A DNA stretch of 64,000 nucleotides from Clitopilus passeckerianus (lineage: Eukaryota; Basidiomycota; Agaricomycetes; Agaricales; Entolomataceae), in the NCBI GenBank assembly GCA_944990035.1, contig CALYLX010000054.1, positions 124,001 through 188,000 of the forward strand, given 5' to 3'. The first letter of the stretch is position 1. Each line of letters starts with the position of its first letter. The translations under genes and the position numbers were made by a program. The notes beneath the pieces were generated by a model. The model saw only the letters and a program-made list of their open reading frames with translations, searched no databases and was not told where the DNA came from. Shown in pieces: positions 1 through 10,787 of the stretch.

Positions 1-1116
1 CTGGCTCCTGCACTAGCCAAATTCCTTCTTGGTCCGGTGAAACATATGATACTTTGAGACGCTGAAGGACTGGCGCCTGGACTATGTCAAGGAAGTTCAA
101 GAGTACCACCGAGGAGGAGCCAAGAATAAGCTCGCGGAGCAGTGGAAGGTTAATAGGTTGGAGGGGGGGCTGAGGGCTTAAAAGGGCGATGGTCGTCTGC
201 CGCGCGTAATCTGACTCGACGGTGAGCTTGAGCGTTATGAGGTGATTACAACCCTGGAACACGCGAGTGGCCAATTGAGTCGAAATTAGGTAGTTGTCCA
301 AAGTTATGTCGGTATACTGTGTCCCTGGGAATGGAAGATCGTCATAAGGCCAAGAAATATTCGTGCTACGAGCACCGAGCGTAATTTTCGATAAGTTTGG
401 CATCTGTGACCTTGCCTGGTGTCGAAGGAAGTCTGTCGCGCTCTGCGAAAGGTAATCCAACGATATGATGCCGAGCTCTGTGATTGAAGAAAATGTGTAA
501 TAGCTTTCGGAAACTCCAGCGGTCAGGTAAGAATACATGTCGGGATCGATGTCGAGAGTGAGCGCTTCTATATGTCTAGATTCATTCTTGAAGATCGTCG
601 AGAAGAACCCTCTGACATAAATCGCATGCCGCTGTTCGGTGTCGGTAAGGTGGCAAGAAATTGTCAGTCGAATTCTGAATTGACGGCTTCGCTGGAGGCA
701 GGTTTGGCTTGCGTGGTTAAGCGCTCCCTTCGGTACCGTGGGGCTAAACCGGATACTTATACGAGCCCACATGAGCGCCTCGTTTGTAATGGCTTGGCGC
801 CATGACGAGCATACGCGACTCAGAATCCATACGGCATCGTCCTGTCGCCCGGAAGCTCTATTGTCCCATCGTTGCCATCCGACAGGCAAATGTAAAAGAT
901 ACGGAGAAGAACATCGATCGGCAGATTTGAGCAAGTCGCCATTCTTTTCTATGGCGGCAGTGGAGGACGTGGGGTTACAGTTCGCGTTGAATATGAACGT
1001 CTTGATTGAGCCCAGGTTATTCTGGTAGCCCTTTCCAGTGCAGCAGCATCAGAGCGGATGCCGCGTGCTTCGGTTTTGCTTAGCTGCTCGTAGAGATCTT
1101 CGGATTGGTTGGCCAT
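1..1116 (-). pseudogene. F-box/leucine-rich repeat-type gene, cut by left edge, frame broken
   Basis: Read on the minus strand, an F-box core (LPIDVLLRIFYIC, near 900-930) is followed in a different frame by the second half of the F-box (DAVWILSRVCSSWR, near 785-835). That second frame then stays open to the left edge with leucine-rich, LRR-like segments (for example RELILGSSSVVLLNFL). The shift lies near 840-870; a single-base indel in CGACAGGACGA would explain it. Upstream, the ATG at 1116 opens a plausible coiled N-terminus (MANQSEDLYEQL) that hits a TAG just before the ATG at 942. F-box proteins normally recruit substrates to SCF ubiquitin ligases. Either this is a decaying gene or an intron was missed; the short distance between the two F-box halves favours decay. 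The C-terminus lies outside the window. Confidence 0.6.
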
Positions 1117-1485
1117 GGTCTATTGCCTGTGTCTCTACATCAGTATAGTCGTCGCAGCCAAAGGTTTTTGAAGAAATCCATACCTCGTCTAAGATACGGT
1201 CTGTTACACTGTGACAGGGACGAGGGATGGGCAAGTGTTGACGGCATGCATAATTATGAGGCCCTCTTGAGTGGTCATGAAGCAAGGGTAGATATGAATG
1301 AGAGGGTGATCCCGTTGAGAAGCAGAAGCCTGGCCATACATGAGGCTGCGACTACACTTTATGAAGGTAGTTTACCACTCTGAAAAATGGACCAAATCAG
1401 CGAATACGACTGATAACGTGTGGCTAACTTGAAGCTTATCATTAGGGTGAGACTGGAATAATGGGCAATACGGCAGCTGCAACAA
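1117..1485. other. Intergenic stretch, no gene recognised
   Basis: This stretch separates two convergently damaged minus-strand genes. The short open frames on either strand have no recognisable motif and no splice pattern linking them to a neighbour. Confidence 0.4.
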
Positions 1486-2788
1486 TTAATCAGCTTGGAT
1501 GGCGTCCCAAACGACCAGATTCGGCAAAGGCTTCTTATCAGGAGGAACCATGGGAGTTTTGGCAGTCGGCACCATCATACATTCGAATGCATAATGATGA
1601 GTCCGGGGACTGCTGTCTGCAACGTATGGGTTTAGAAGTAGGAACTGCGCGAACTCGTCCTTCTCCTTCGAGGAAAGTGTTAGCGCGGTTTGAGTGGCAG
1701 ACTCGGGCACCTGCTGGGTTGCAACGTTCTGGATACCAAGGTGGACAATCTGAATCCAGAAGTATGTCATAGTGAAATGAAAAGCGCGGCCATTGTTCGA
1801 GGGACTTCAAGTTTGCGCAATACATGATCTCAGTCCTTCGAAAATCGTGTCTTTACCTGCAAACCGAAGAGTTAGGCAACAAAACGAGAAGACGAAAGCA
1901 TATTAGACGAACCCTGTTGCCTCCCACGAGCACTGAGAAACAGGTATGCAATGCGAATGTTTGTATAGTGATCCCAAGCTGGAAGCTGGAATGTCTCAAA
2001 GAGCCTGATAAAGTCTTCTTCGTCCATGTCTTTCTCCAATTTATTGACCCAGAACATTTTGTTTGTGAGTTCTTTGGGGTACCTCAGAGGCTCCGCCTGA
2101 GCTACCGGGGCCGCTTTTGAGAAATTGAGAAGGGATGGGTCCTCTAACATGATCTGCAGCCAGTCCATACTGGGTTGCAAGCCACTCCCTGCGTAGGGCT
2201 GCTTCGCCGAGGTGGGAAGAACCATGCAGATATTGTGATCTGTGAAAGGTTTGAAGATTTTCCTAACCTCGTCACCAGGCATTGCATTCGGAATATCTTG
2301 CTTGTTGGCCAAACTGGAAGGAGGCAAGGTGAGACGAGACTCATGTGCCTGTAACGAGAGACAAACTTACGTGAGTACGGGAAACTTCCTCTTCCTACCG
2401 TCTTTCTCTCGTAGCCCTTCGAGCTCATAGGCAAGCATGGTAAGAGGGCCAACGTTCTCTCCCACATACTTTCTTTCCGTGGCGTCCACAGCCCAGGTTA
2501 GCGCATCCGTCGTTGCAATCATTGGGGCCTACAGCAGCCCCATGTGCCTAATGCTCCCACAAACCAGTCCAAAATCATAGGCCAAGAACTTCAACGGGCG
2601 GCCGCTACTTGTAGGAATCTCTAGTGGCGAGGCCTAGAATCCGAGACCTACAGGCGTGCTCAAGTCCCTCCATCACAGGTGACAATCAACGTAGATTTCC
2701 CGCTGTAGCTCTCCCCAAAGATGGCGATGGAAAGGTCATTGTTAGAAGGATAGAGTCGCTTGACTAGCTGCTGGAGAAGAGATGACAT
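1486..2788 (-). pseudogene. Arf-like GTPase with C-terminal extension, copy 1 (dead)
   Basis: This is the leftmost of three tandem paralogues and has the same three-exon layout as the copies at 3322-4608 and 5088-6371. Exon 1 starts at 2788 and still encodes a good P-loop (GESYSGKS). It is broken by a TGA at 2660-2662 with a frame disruption after DGGT, and by a TAG at 2529-2531 where the third copy has Tyr (MGLLYAS). Exon 2 is open and keeps the NKQD guanine-specificity motif (ANKQD). Exon 3 has a TGA at 1807-1809 after CIAQT, then the conserved C-terminal domain continues in the same frame (TYFWIQIVHLGIQNV) to a stop at 1486. With at least three lesions, full-length protein cannot be made. 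The splice sites (GTAAG donor near 2370) are still recognisable, so decay is fairly recent. Confidence 0.85.
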
Positions 2789-2869
2789 TCGATCTGGAGG
2801 AGGCGGGCAAGGGTTGTGATCCACAGGTCAGCAGGGAGCTATTTGAACGTCCACAAGCACTGAAACTGA

Positions 2870-3125
2870 GATCATCGATCAGGTCCACGTTGGATACGTT
2901 GAAAGTTACGTGTCCCAAGCATCTGTAGGGGCTGTTAAGCATCCATAGGTATGCATCTCTGATATTGAGCCAGAGTGCCCTATGACTACGATGATTGTTG
3001 ACTCAAACTTGCCGTTCTTGTCGACACACACACATTTGGCATCTCGGGGTTATCCGAAATGTACCTGACACCCGAAATGGATACGTGTTGTTTGTGCCTA
3101 TGGACGTGTCAAAAACCTGAATGGG
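2870..3125 (-). promoter_or_regulatory. Upstream region shared by the three Arf-like copies (copy 1)
   Basis: The DNA upstream of each Arf-like copy contains a related block: TCCACGT, then GATA(T/C)GT, then TACGTGTCCC, followed by a G/C-rich run and a (G)CATCC or GCATTC element. For copy 1 it lies around 2880-2945; a second ACGTGT-containing stretch near 3085-3110 resembles one upstream of copy 3 near 6680-6710. The repeated ACGTG cores could bind bZIP or bHLH factors, which is inference. The homology shows that the duplication unit included the promoter. Confidence 0.5.
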
Positions 3126-3321
3126 GGGAAACACAGTGATTGCAAGCGTCAAAACGTTAACCAGTTAGCAATACTAATTTCGTTCAAGATGTATTATTAT
3201 CTGAATGCGTTACGGCATATCGGAGACACTAATCAATCAAATACGATGTGTATCAATGAAGTGAGGATTCGTCCAACATATTACTAGTAAACCACATAGC
3301 TCGTACGAATCATCAATCATC

Positions 3322-4608
3322 CTATATAGCATCCCGAACGACCAAGTTGGGCAAAGGCTTCTTATCAGGAAGAACCATGGAAGTCTTGGCAGTTGCCCCC
3401 ATCATGCATTCAAACGAATAGTAGTTGGTCCACAGACTGCCGTCCGCGACATAAGGGTTCAGAAGCAGGAAGCGAGCGAACTCGTCCTTCTCTTTCGAAG
3501 AAAGTGTTGGCGCGGTTCGTACGGCGGACTCGGGAACCTGCTGCGCTGCAACGTTTTGGATACCGAGATGGACGATCTGGATCCAGAAGTATGTCAGGGT
3601 GAAATGGAACGCGCGTTGATCGTAAGAGGGCCTGGGACTTTGTGCGATATATGACCTCAGTCCTTCAAAGATCATGTCTTTACCTGCAAACAGGAAGGTT
3701 CAGAAACAGAGCGAAAAGACGGAAGCATGCTAGACGAACCCTTTTGCCTCCCATGAGTACTGAGGAGTAGATACGCAATACGAATGTGCGTATAGTGATC
3801 CCAAGCTGGAAGCTTGATAGTCCTAAAGAGCCTGATAAATTGTTCGTCGTCTACATCCTTCTCTAGTTTATTGAACCAGGCATCGATTTTGTTTGAGAGT
3901 TCCTTGGAGTGCTTGGACTCTACCTGGAGCACTGGGGGCGCTTTGGAGAAATTGAGAAGTGATGGATTCTCCAACATGATTTGTAGCCAGTCCATGCCAG
4001 GTTGCAGGCCACTCTCTGCATAAGGCTTCGTCACAGACGTGGGGAGAACCATGCAGATGTTGTGCCTTGTGAAAGGTTGGAAGATCTCCCTAACAATGTC
4101 AACAGGCGTTGCATTTGGAAGGTCTTGCTTGTTTGCCAAGCTGTAAGGAGGGGATGAGTTGAGACGGACTCGCGTCTGGAACCAATCAAGCTTACATCAG
4201 TACGGGGAACTTCTTCTTCTTCTGACCATTTTTTTCTCGTATCTCCTCTAGTTCATAGACAAGGGAGGTGAGAGATTCAACTGCCGGCCCAACATATTCT
4301 CTTTCTGAGGCGTCGACAACCCAGATCAGCGCATCCGTCGTTGCAATCAGTGGGGCGTACGGTGACGCCATGCTCCAAAGACTTGCACAACCCAACCCAA
4401 TATCGTAGGCCTTAAACTTCAATGGACGCCCGACGCTTGTAGGTACTTCTACTGGCGAGGTCCGAAGGCCTATTCCGCTAGTGTTCTTTCCTCCACAGGT
4501 GTCAACCAAGGAAGATTTCCCACCCCAATTCTCACCAAAGACAGTGATGGAAAGTTCATTGTTGGAGGGGTAGAATCGTTTGACGAGCTGCTGGAGAAGG
4601 GATGTCAT
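3322..4608 (-). CDS. Arf-like small GTPase with C-terminal extension domain, copy 2
   Basis: Three exons are inferred: 4608-4196, 4140-3740 and 3683-3322, with GTAAGC and GTTCGT donors and CAG acceptors, giving 391 residues. The N-terminal third is an Arf/SR-beta-like G domain: P-loop GENWGGKS near residue 22, a switch-II-like YDIGLGC, and the G4 motif ANKQD right after the first intron, which splits the codon of the Ile in PVLI-LANKQD. The remaining ~200 residues are a conserved extension (AWDHYTHIRIAYLLL, then TYFWIQIVHLGIQNV and FLLLNPYVADG). I know this G-domain/extension pairing only from uncharacterised basidiomycete proteins. The usual Arf DxGGQ motif is replaced, so GTP hydrolysis may differ. 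The function is unknown; membrane-traffic or signalling GTPase is an inference from the fold. Confidence 0.8.
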
Positions 4609-4679
4609 TCTGTTCTGAGAAGATGATCGTATCTTGGTACGTTGACACACAGGGTGCTATTTGAACGTCCACAAGCACT

Positions 4680-4800
4680 GAAACTGACATCAGGTCCACG
4701 TCAGATATGTTGAAAATTACGTGTCCCCTGCAGCTGTGCAGGGCTGGTAAGCATCCATGGGTATACATCTCTGATATATGCCTGGGATGATTCAGAGTCA
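4680..4800 (-). promoter_or_regulatory. Upstream region shared by the three Arf-like copies (copy 2)
   Basis: The block GTCCACGTCAGATATGT .. ATTACGTGTCCC .. GGTAAGCATCCATGGGTATACATC matches the DNA upstream of copy 1 and, less closely, copy 3. It sits about 80-190 bp upstream of the start codon at 4608. Confidence 0.5.
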
Positions 4801-5087
4801 AACCCGTTCTGCTGACCAAATTGACTTAGGCCATTTGGCCTCTCGAGGTTATCTGGAGAATAGCTGACACTGTATCGGTGTCAAAATACGATGAGGGGAA
4901 TCCGCTCAAGCGTGAACCAGTCGGCTGAGCTGGTTCGAAAAGATGAATTACTGTCTGAATGCATTGAGGAGTATTGAATACACTAATCAACCAGGTGCAA
5001 TGAGTATCAATGAAGAGAGTCTACAGAAAGCAACGTAGTAAACTGCATAATTCATAACTACGGACCTCGTGCAAATCATCAGCCATT

Positions 5088-6371
5088 CTATATAGCGTCC
5101 CGAACGACCAGATTAGGCAAAGGCCTCTTGTCCGGAAGTACCATGGAAGACTTGGCAGAGGGTCCCATCATGCATTCCAACGAATAGTAATTTGTCCACA
5201 AGCTACCATCCGCGACATAGGGATTCAGAAGCAGGAAGCGCGCAAACTGATCTTTCTCCTGAGAGGAAAGCGTTGGCCCGCCTCGGGCAATGGATTCGGG
5301 TACCTTTTGTGTTGAAAGGTTCTGGATGCCGAGGTGGACGATTTGAATCCAGAAGTACGTCATTGTGAAGTGGAATGCACGGCTGGTGCTTGGGGGACTC
5401 TGTGCGGTGTATGACTTAAGGCCGTCAAAGATCAGGCCTTTGCCTGTATACGGAGACGTCTGGTAAGCCAAACGAATAAACGAGATAATATATTGTACGA
5501 ACCCTTTTGCCTGCCGTGGGTGCTGAGGAGGAGGTATGCAATGCGAATATGCGTGTAATGATCCCATGCAGGGAGCTTGAAAGACTCGAAGAGCTTGACG
5601 AACTCTTCGTCACCTGCATCATTTTCTAGTTTATTGATCCAGGTCTCGATCTTGTCCGTGAGGTCCTTGGGGTACTTTGGAGGTTCCATCTGTGCTACGG
5701 GGGATGCCTTCGCCAGCAAAAATGGATTCTCCAACATGATCTGTAGCCAGTCTACACCATGCTGCAGGCCGCTTTCTGCAAATGGTTTCTTTACAGAAGT
5801 GGGCAGGACCATGCAAGTATGGGAGCTTGTGAACGCTTTCAAGGCTGATCTGACTTCATCAATGGAAACAGCCTTCGGAAGATCCTGTTTATTCGCCAGT
5901 CTAGATGGACAACCAAGATCAGAGTAGCCCACCGCACAAGAATTGAGGGACTTACATGAGTACAGGAAACCTCCTCTGTTTGCCCTGCTTGACCCGGGCT
6001 TCTTCCACTGCATCGACGATCGACAACAGGTCGTTGACGCTTTGTTGAATTCCGTCTCTTACAGAGGAATCGATGACCCAGATTAAAGCGTCGGTCATCG
6101 CGACCAACGAGGCGTACAGTAATCCCATGGCACGAGCGCTCCCACAGCCCATTCCAATATCATACGCAAGGAATTTCAAGGGTGTTCTGTTACTTGTCGG
6201 AGCCTCTACGAGTGATGTCCAAAAGCCTATGCTGCCTATGTCATGGCCTTCTCCTCCGAGAGTGGTGACCGTGGAAGTTTTCCCACTCCAGCTGTCGCCT
6301 AGGAAGGTAACGGAATGGCTGTTGTTCGACGGGTAGAAGCGCTCAACGAGTTTGTTGAGAAGAGAGGACAT
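5088..6371 (-). CDS. Arf-like small GTPase with C-terminal extension domain, copy 3
   Basis: Three exons (6371-5956, 5900-5503, 5443-5088) give 389 residues, starting MSSLLNKLVERFYPSNN. The intron positions and phases are identical to copy 2. The G domain has P-loop GDSWSGKT, YDIGMGCG in place of the Arf DxGGQ motif, and ANKQDLP. The extension domain follows (AWDHYTHIRIAYLLLSTHG, TMTYFWIQIVHLGIQN, FLLLNPYVADG) and ends near NLVVRDAI. The frame is open throughout and motifs are conserved, so this copy and copy 2 are probably both functional. Copies 2 and 3 differ clearly in the switch regions, so the duplication is not brand new. Arf proteins are normally N-myristoylated on Gly2; there is no Gly2 here, so membrane attachment, if any, must be different. 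Confidence 0.82.
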
Positions 6372-6399
6372 TTTGTGGAGAGGAGATGGGGATTTGACT

Positions 6400-6720
6400 A
6401 TAATCTTAACATTAAGGTGGTCGATGTGGCTGTATTTGAACGTCCACGATCAAGCATGAGATTACGTCCACGTCCGATATGTAGGAATCTACGTGTCCCA
6501 TGAAGCCACAGGCCCCGTTAGGCATTCAAGGCTGTACATCATCGTTACTGAACAAGAGTCAATATGGCTGGGATGTTGGACAGGATCAAGCGTCTCCGTC
6601 AACCATTTGCACCGCCCAAAAGACATAGCGGGGTTTGCCGGTAGATTATACTAGATACTCATACTTACCAAAGAAGGGCACGCGTTGTTTGTGGGTGTGT
6701 ACGTGTCAATCGTTAAACAG
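6400..6720 (-). promoter_or_regulatory. Upstream region shared by the three Arf-like copies (copy 3)
   Basis: CCACGTCCGATATGT .. CTACGTGTCCC .. GTTAGGCATTCAAGG lies around 6466-6530, about 100-160 bp upstream of the start codon at 6371. A second block (CACGCGTTGTTTGTG .. ACGTGTCAA) lies near 6680-6710 and resembles 3085-3110 upstream of copy 1. Confidence 0.45.
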
Positions 6721-6933
6721 GCCAAAAATCAAAAGAACTCAGAAAACGAGCTAGTGGACTTGCTCTCAGCAAAATGGAAGGGAGGATTGTTTCTGAGGGG
6801 TTCATGGTATTATTCCAGACATTATACGAAATAAATGCATCAAGTGAAAGCAAGGGGAAAGATGCACAATATATAGCAACCACCTAAGGTATAGGTATAC
6901 ATTCAGTCCATTCCTTCCTACGAAAAAAGGTTA

Positions 6934-8788
6934 CTATAGAAGCGCAAGAAGCCCCCCAGCGAATATCGAAAAGAAAGCGGTGGTAAAAGTGGCTTTGTTC
7001 GAAAAGGCCCCATCTGCGCAGAAAGGTATGATCAGAGTCGAGTAATGATCGAAGAAGAATAACACTCACTGCCGTTGCCGCTTGCAGTGGGAGCGGCTGA
7101 GGGGTTTGGAGTTACAGTAGTAAATATAGTAGAAAAAGATGGCGGGATGAGTCCTGAACTAGCCGTATTGGATGGAATAGAAGTTGGTCCCGCACCTGAA
7201 CCTCCTGCGGCTGAGGAGAGTTGGGCAAACCCGATCGAGGGCGGGTCTGCGCGGAATACGGAGTAAACATTTTTCTATGGACGTGAGGGAAAACAGGATA
7301 AAAATCATCAGCGGAGCAATTGGAGGAAGGGAGAATAAGACTAACCAAGAAAGTGGCGCCAACCACCCAGTTGGGGTTGCCACCGCCGCTGACGATGTTG
7401 CTACCCAGGCTGAGATCGAAGATCCCACCCACGCATTGGGAGCTACCTGGGGATACACGTCCCAGGTTCATGTCGGCCACGTTGATAGGCCATAGCTTTC
7501 CTCCGAAGGAGAGGGAGATCTCAATGTTGGTGTTGCAGGCTGAGAAGCGCCTATTCAGTACACGCGGTAGCTAGGAGTGAGGTAGCACTCACGGAAAGAA
7601 TAGAACCCTGACTGAGAGTCAACGGCACTTGCGCCGGGCACAGCGGCGTAGATTGCAGCAACATCTTTCGAGGGTCCACCAATGAGGGTGGTACCGGTAT
7701 CGATGGCAGAAATGGAAGCATCCCCTGAGGTAATAGCGACGGACTTTCCATTGACAGTAACAGCTGTATTTCGTTGTCAGGTTCAGGTACCATGAAAACT
7801 AAACGAAGGAAACTTACTCTTGAGGTTCAGTAGCCAGAAGGAGGGGTCGGAGGGCATGTCTAGGAACTCAATGTCGCCAGTGAATAGAGTGGAGTTAGTG
7901 CCTCCGAGAGTGAAAATTCCTCCTGGTTCCTCCTCGCGAGCGGTGGGGTCGTCCCTAAAGCGGGTCATCCAGAAACTCATCTCAGAGGTGTCCAAGAGCT
8001 TGTTAGTCCAAAGGTTCTGCCAAAACGGAATCGATCTCGTTGCGGTGATCGTATCGAAGGCAAGACCCATGATTCCTGATACTGAACCGTCCAGGAGACC
8101 ATCTGAAAGTTGCGATGCCGCCACTAGAGAAACATAGATAAGTTTTCAGCGATGCGGAATAGACGACTAAAATCCTTACAAAATGTCTGCTTGGCTACTG
8201 AAAAGCCTCCCATAGCCACCGTCTCGGTACCGATCTGGCCGGCAACTTGCCCAGAACCATACCTAATGGTGGTTCCGAACTGCGAAAGGGAAACGGTATT
8301 CGATTTCGACGAATCATATTTTGGTGTCGAGGTCTGGCAGTTGGCACATTGGTTGTCGGTAACCCAGAGATCCGAAGAGCCGGTATCGAGGATGACGTTA
8401 AAGGGCTGGGGTCTGCGTAGAGCTCTGAGCAAAACATGCCGGGAGCACAAAGTAGAAGATGCTTACGGTGTTCCGATGTTCACCTGGGCGAAATAGCTTG
8501 CATCGGATTGCTACGGTGTGATTTTGAGTTAGATGCACATTAGGAGGTTGTCGGATAGAAGTATACCTGGTTAGTCATGCTGAAGCCAGCGACTGCTCGC
8601 CTTCCGGTCGTCGCATTGTTCCTGCCTCCCACAAAGTACTTTCCCCTCAGAAGCTCCGCAGCACCGAGGTAATACTTGAAGTCGCGTTCCACTCCGTCCG
8701 TACGCCTTGTTAGGCTGAAGTGTAGTGGCTCGGCAGCCATTGAAGTCGCAGGAAGGAGGCATAGCAGTGAAAGGGATAGAGGAAGCAT
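6934..8788 (-). CDS. Secreted, probably GPI-anchored pepsin-like aspartic protease (A1 family)
   Basis: Eight exons: 8788-8567, 8510-8467, 8412-8180, 8123-7818, 7763-7593, 7539-7346, 7274-7070 and 7013-6934, total 484 residues, all phases consistent. The N-terminus is a signal peptide (MLPLSLSLLCLLPATSMA) followed by a propeptide. Both catalytic aspartates are present: ILDTGSSDLWV in exon 3 and AIDTGTTLIGGP in exon 5, with the conserved YGSG flap between them (IRYGSGQVAGQ). A conserved ending (WVVGATFLKNVYSVF, GFAQL) is followed by a Ser/Pro/Thr-rich stalk and a short hydrophobic tail (FFSIFAGGLLALL) right before the stop, which looks like a GPI-attachment signal. It is closest to the polyporopepsin group. 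A role in extracellular or cell-wall protein processing is inferred. Confidence 0.9.
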
Positions 8789-8849
8789 CGTGAAAGACGG
8801 TCGTTATAGGAGATGAGTAGAAGAAAGACTGGCCAGGCGGTCAAGCGTC

Positions 8850-8862
8850 CGTTAATATAAAA
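8850..8862 (-). promoter_or_regulatory. TATA-like element of the aspartic protease gene
   Basis: On the minus strand the sequence reads TTTTTTATATTAACG, about 65-75 bp upstream of the ATG at 8788, a sensible place for a TATA box with a short leader. Confidence 0.45.
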
Positions 8863-8869
8863 AAGGGAT

Positions 8870-9757
8870 GATTCAGCTAAGGATTGAACCAAGGTTTGTA
8901 GGTGGATCTACCACGCTGCGGATTGGAGGCTATGAAGTCCTGTACCTCCAATGAAATCCGGGCTATGTTTGGGAAATGACAGGAATGGGGAGGAGTGGCT
9001 TCAAGTATTACCGTTGCCTGCATGACCTGTATCTTGCCTTTTTTGGAAGAACGCGCAGCAACATGATCAAATCAAAGTCCGATCATAAGGATGCCAGCGT
9101 GCCGGGCGGTTGCCGACCTTGGCAATGGCTTGAGGTTTCGTTTTCAGCCTTTCTCCACACCAGCCAAGATGACATTGGCATCAGAGTTTACTCTTGGTTT
9201 GGCTACGAATTATATCATACTGGCTCCCATAATGGCTCCAAGAGAGCCTTGGGAGGGGCAGGCGAATTTTTCAGGCGCTAAATCATTCCTGACAAGCACA
9301 GCTTGACATGAGGGCAAGCGTACTGACAATCATAGCATTGTGAGCGCTCCACGGCCTCTCCACCAACAACGGGAAATATCTCGTCTTTTTATAAGCAGGT
9401 AAGGACAGACAACGAGTCAACAATTCAAATGACCTGATGTCTATTATATTATCAACTGAAAGGTCGCTGTCATACTTGGAAACGATGGATCGTCGCTGAT
9501 CGAATGTCTTTTTGGCTGCAGAGCCACAACCCCACTCCGTCTGCAACATAGGACGCCATCTCGGCTTCTATTCAAACCTTCAAGGGTCCAATAATCATGG
9601 CATGACGAAGCATGGCCCATTGTTCCGTCTATAGAGGGTCTTCTCTCCCCACGCTTCCATCCACCATCAATACCCAGCGTACCTCGCTCGTATCGATCCG
9701 TTATTCTCCTCAGCGCCAATCGGTCTTGTGGTTGCCAACAAAGCTTGTACGCATCCA
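8870..9757. other. Intergenic stretch between divergent genes
   Basis: It lies between the minus-strand protease and the plus-strand gene starting at 9758, so it probably contains both promoters. Short open frames on both strands (for example 8976-9281 plus) show no motif I recognise. Confidence 0.4.
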
Positions 9758-10787
9758 ATGGCTGACAGTGTGCGACCTATTGTGCCAGATCAATTCCCGC
9801 AAGAATTGCAAAGACATATATTCGAAGTTTCTGCTAGGAAATTCCCGAGTAGTGCGATCCAGCTGGTTCGCGTGGCGAACCACGTTCGAACTTGGTACGG
9901 CTGCTGTTTCCTCCGTTCGATATCTTATCTGATATAGTCCGCTTAGGATCGAACCCATTCTGTATGAGTGCATTATAGTGCGCAACGACAAATGTTGCCT
10001 CAAGTTGCTTGAGACACTTTCTGCGAGGCCAGAACTGTTTCTGTCCCACACGAGGCAAATAGCGCTAGTGACAGACACCGTTACTTTCGGCCAGGCCAAG
10101 ACTATTCTAGCCACCTGCTCTCACAGAACTACAGCGTTCTCAGTGTGGAGTGGTCAACGCAACCCGAGCATTTTCCTCCCCTTCATTCGGTCGCATGGTG
10201 TCCGGCGTCTAACTCTCCAGTCGCACCATTCTTCTGAGTTGACAATCCCACCGTCAATTCTATCCTCCCTGACGCACCTCATGATGCTGGACGGTCCCTA
10301 TAGCTGGTTCTCTCTCCGCCAAGCAGCGCATGAAGTCAGGGAGGCCGAAGTCATCCACGAATCTCATTCGCCACCACCACTTTCACGATCCCCGCCCTCA
10401 TCCACCGTCTCTCCGACACCTGTCAAACCGTTCTTCCAATCCCTCACCCACTTTGGCGTATGTTCCCAGAACTGGGGGAGCGCTCAGCCTATCCTCAAGG
10501 TTGCAGAAAATCTCAAGTATTTTGCGGTCGTTGTGCCTCCTGCACCGAAGTGTACTGCCAGGGCGGCCGGTATGATTGAGCAGAGAATCAGGGAATTACG
10601 AGACCCAAGGGTTGTACTGGTTCAGTACGACCATACGGTCGAAAACTGGGAAACCGCTGCTCGAGGTGGTCGTGATATCTGGGAGTTGGTCGAGAAATTA
10701 GTTGAGGATAGGTATAAGAACGCTGGGAGTGACCGGATCACGGGGGCTCAAAGAGCCCGAGGGTGGTCTTTCTCTTCGAATGCATAG
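9758..10787 (+). CDS. F-box-like protein of an Agaricomycete family
   Basis: Two exons (9758-9894 and 9947-10787) around a 52-bp intron that splits a Trp codon give 325 residues. The ATG at 9758 was preferred over the in-frame GTG at 9728. The N-terminus has an F-box-like stretch (QFPQELQRHIFEVSARKF, then IQLVRVANHVRTW), followed by the IEPILYECIIV segment usual in this basidiomycete family and by leucine-rich helices. The C-terminus (EQRIRELRDPRVVLV, VENWE, DIWELVEKLVEDRYKN) recurs as an orphan fragment at 12736-13025, because this gene's 3' end lies inside a tandem duplication. The function is unknown; a substrate adaptor or scaffold role is only suggested by the F-box-like start. Confidence 0.7.

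Noticed and set aside
9444..10114. Minus-strand open frames opposite the plus-strand F-box-like gene
   Set aside because: They are shadows of the plus-strand exons or of intergenic DNA and carry no motif.
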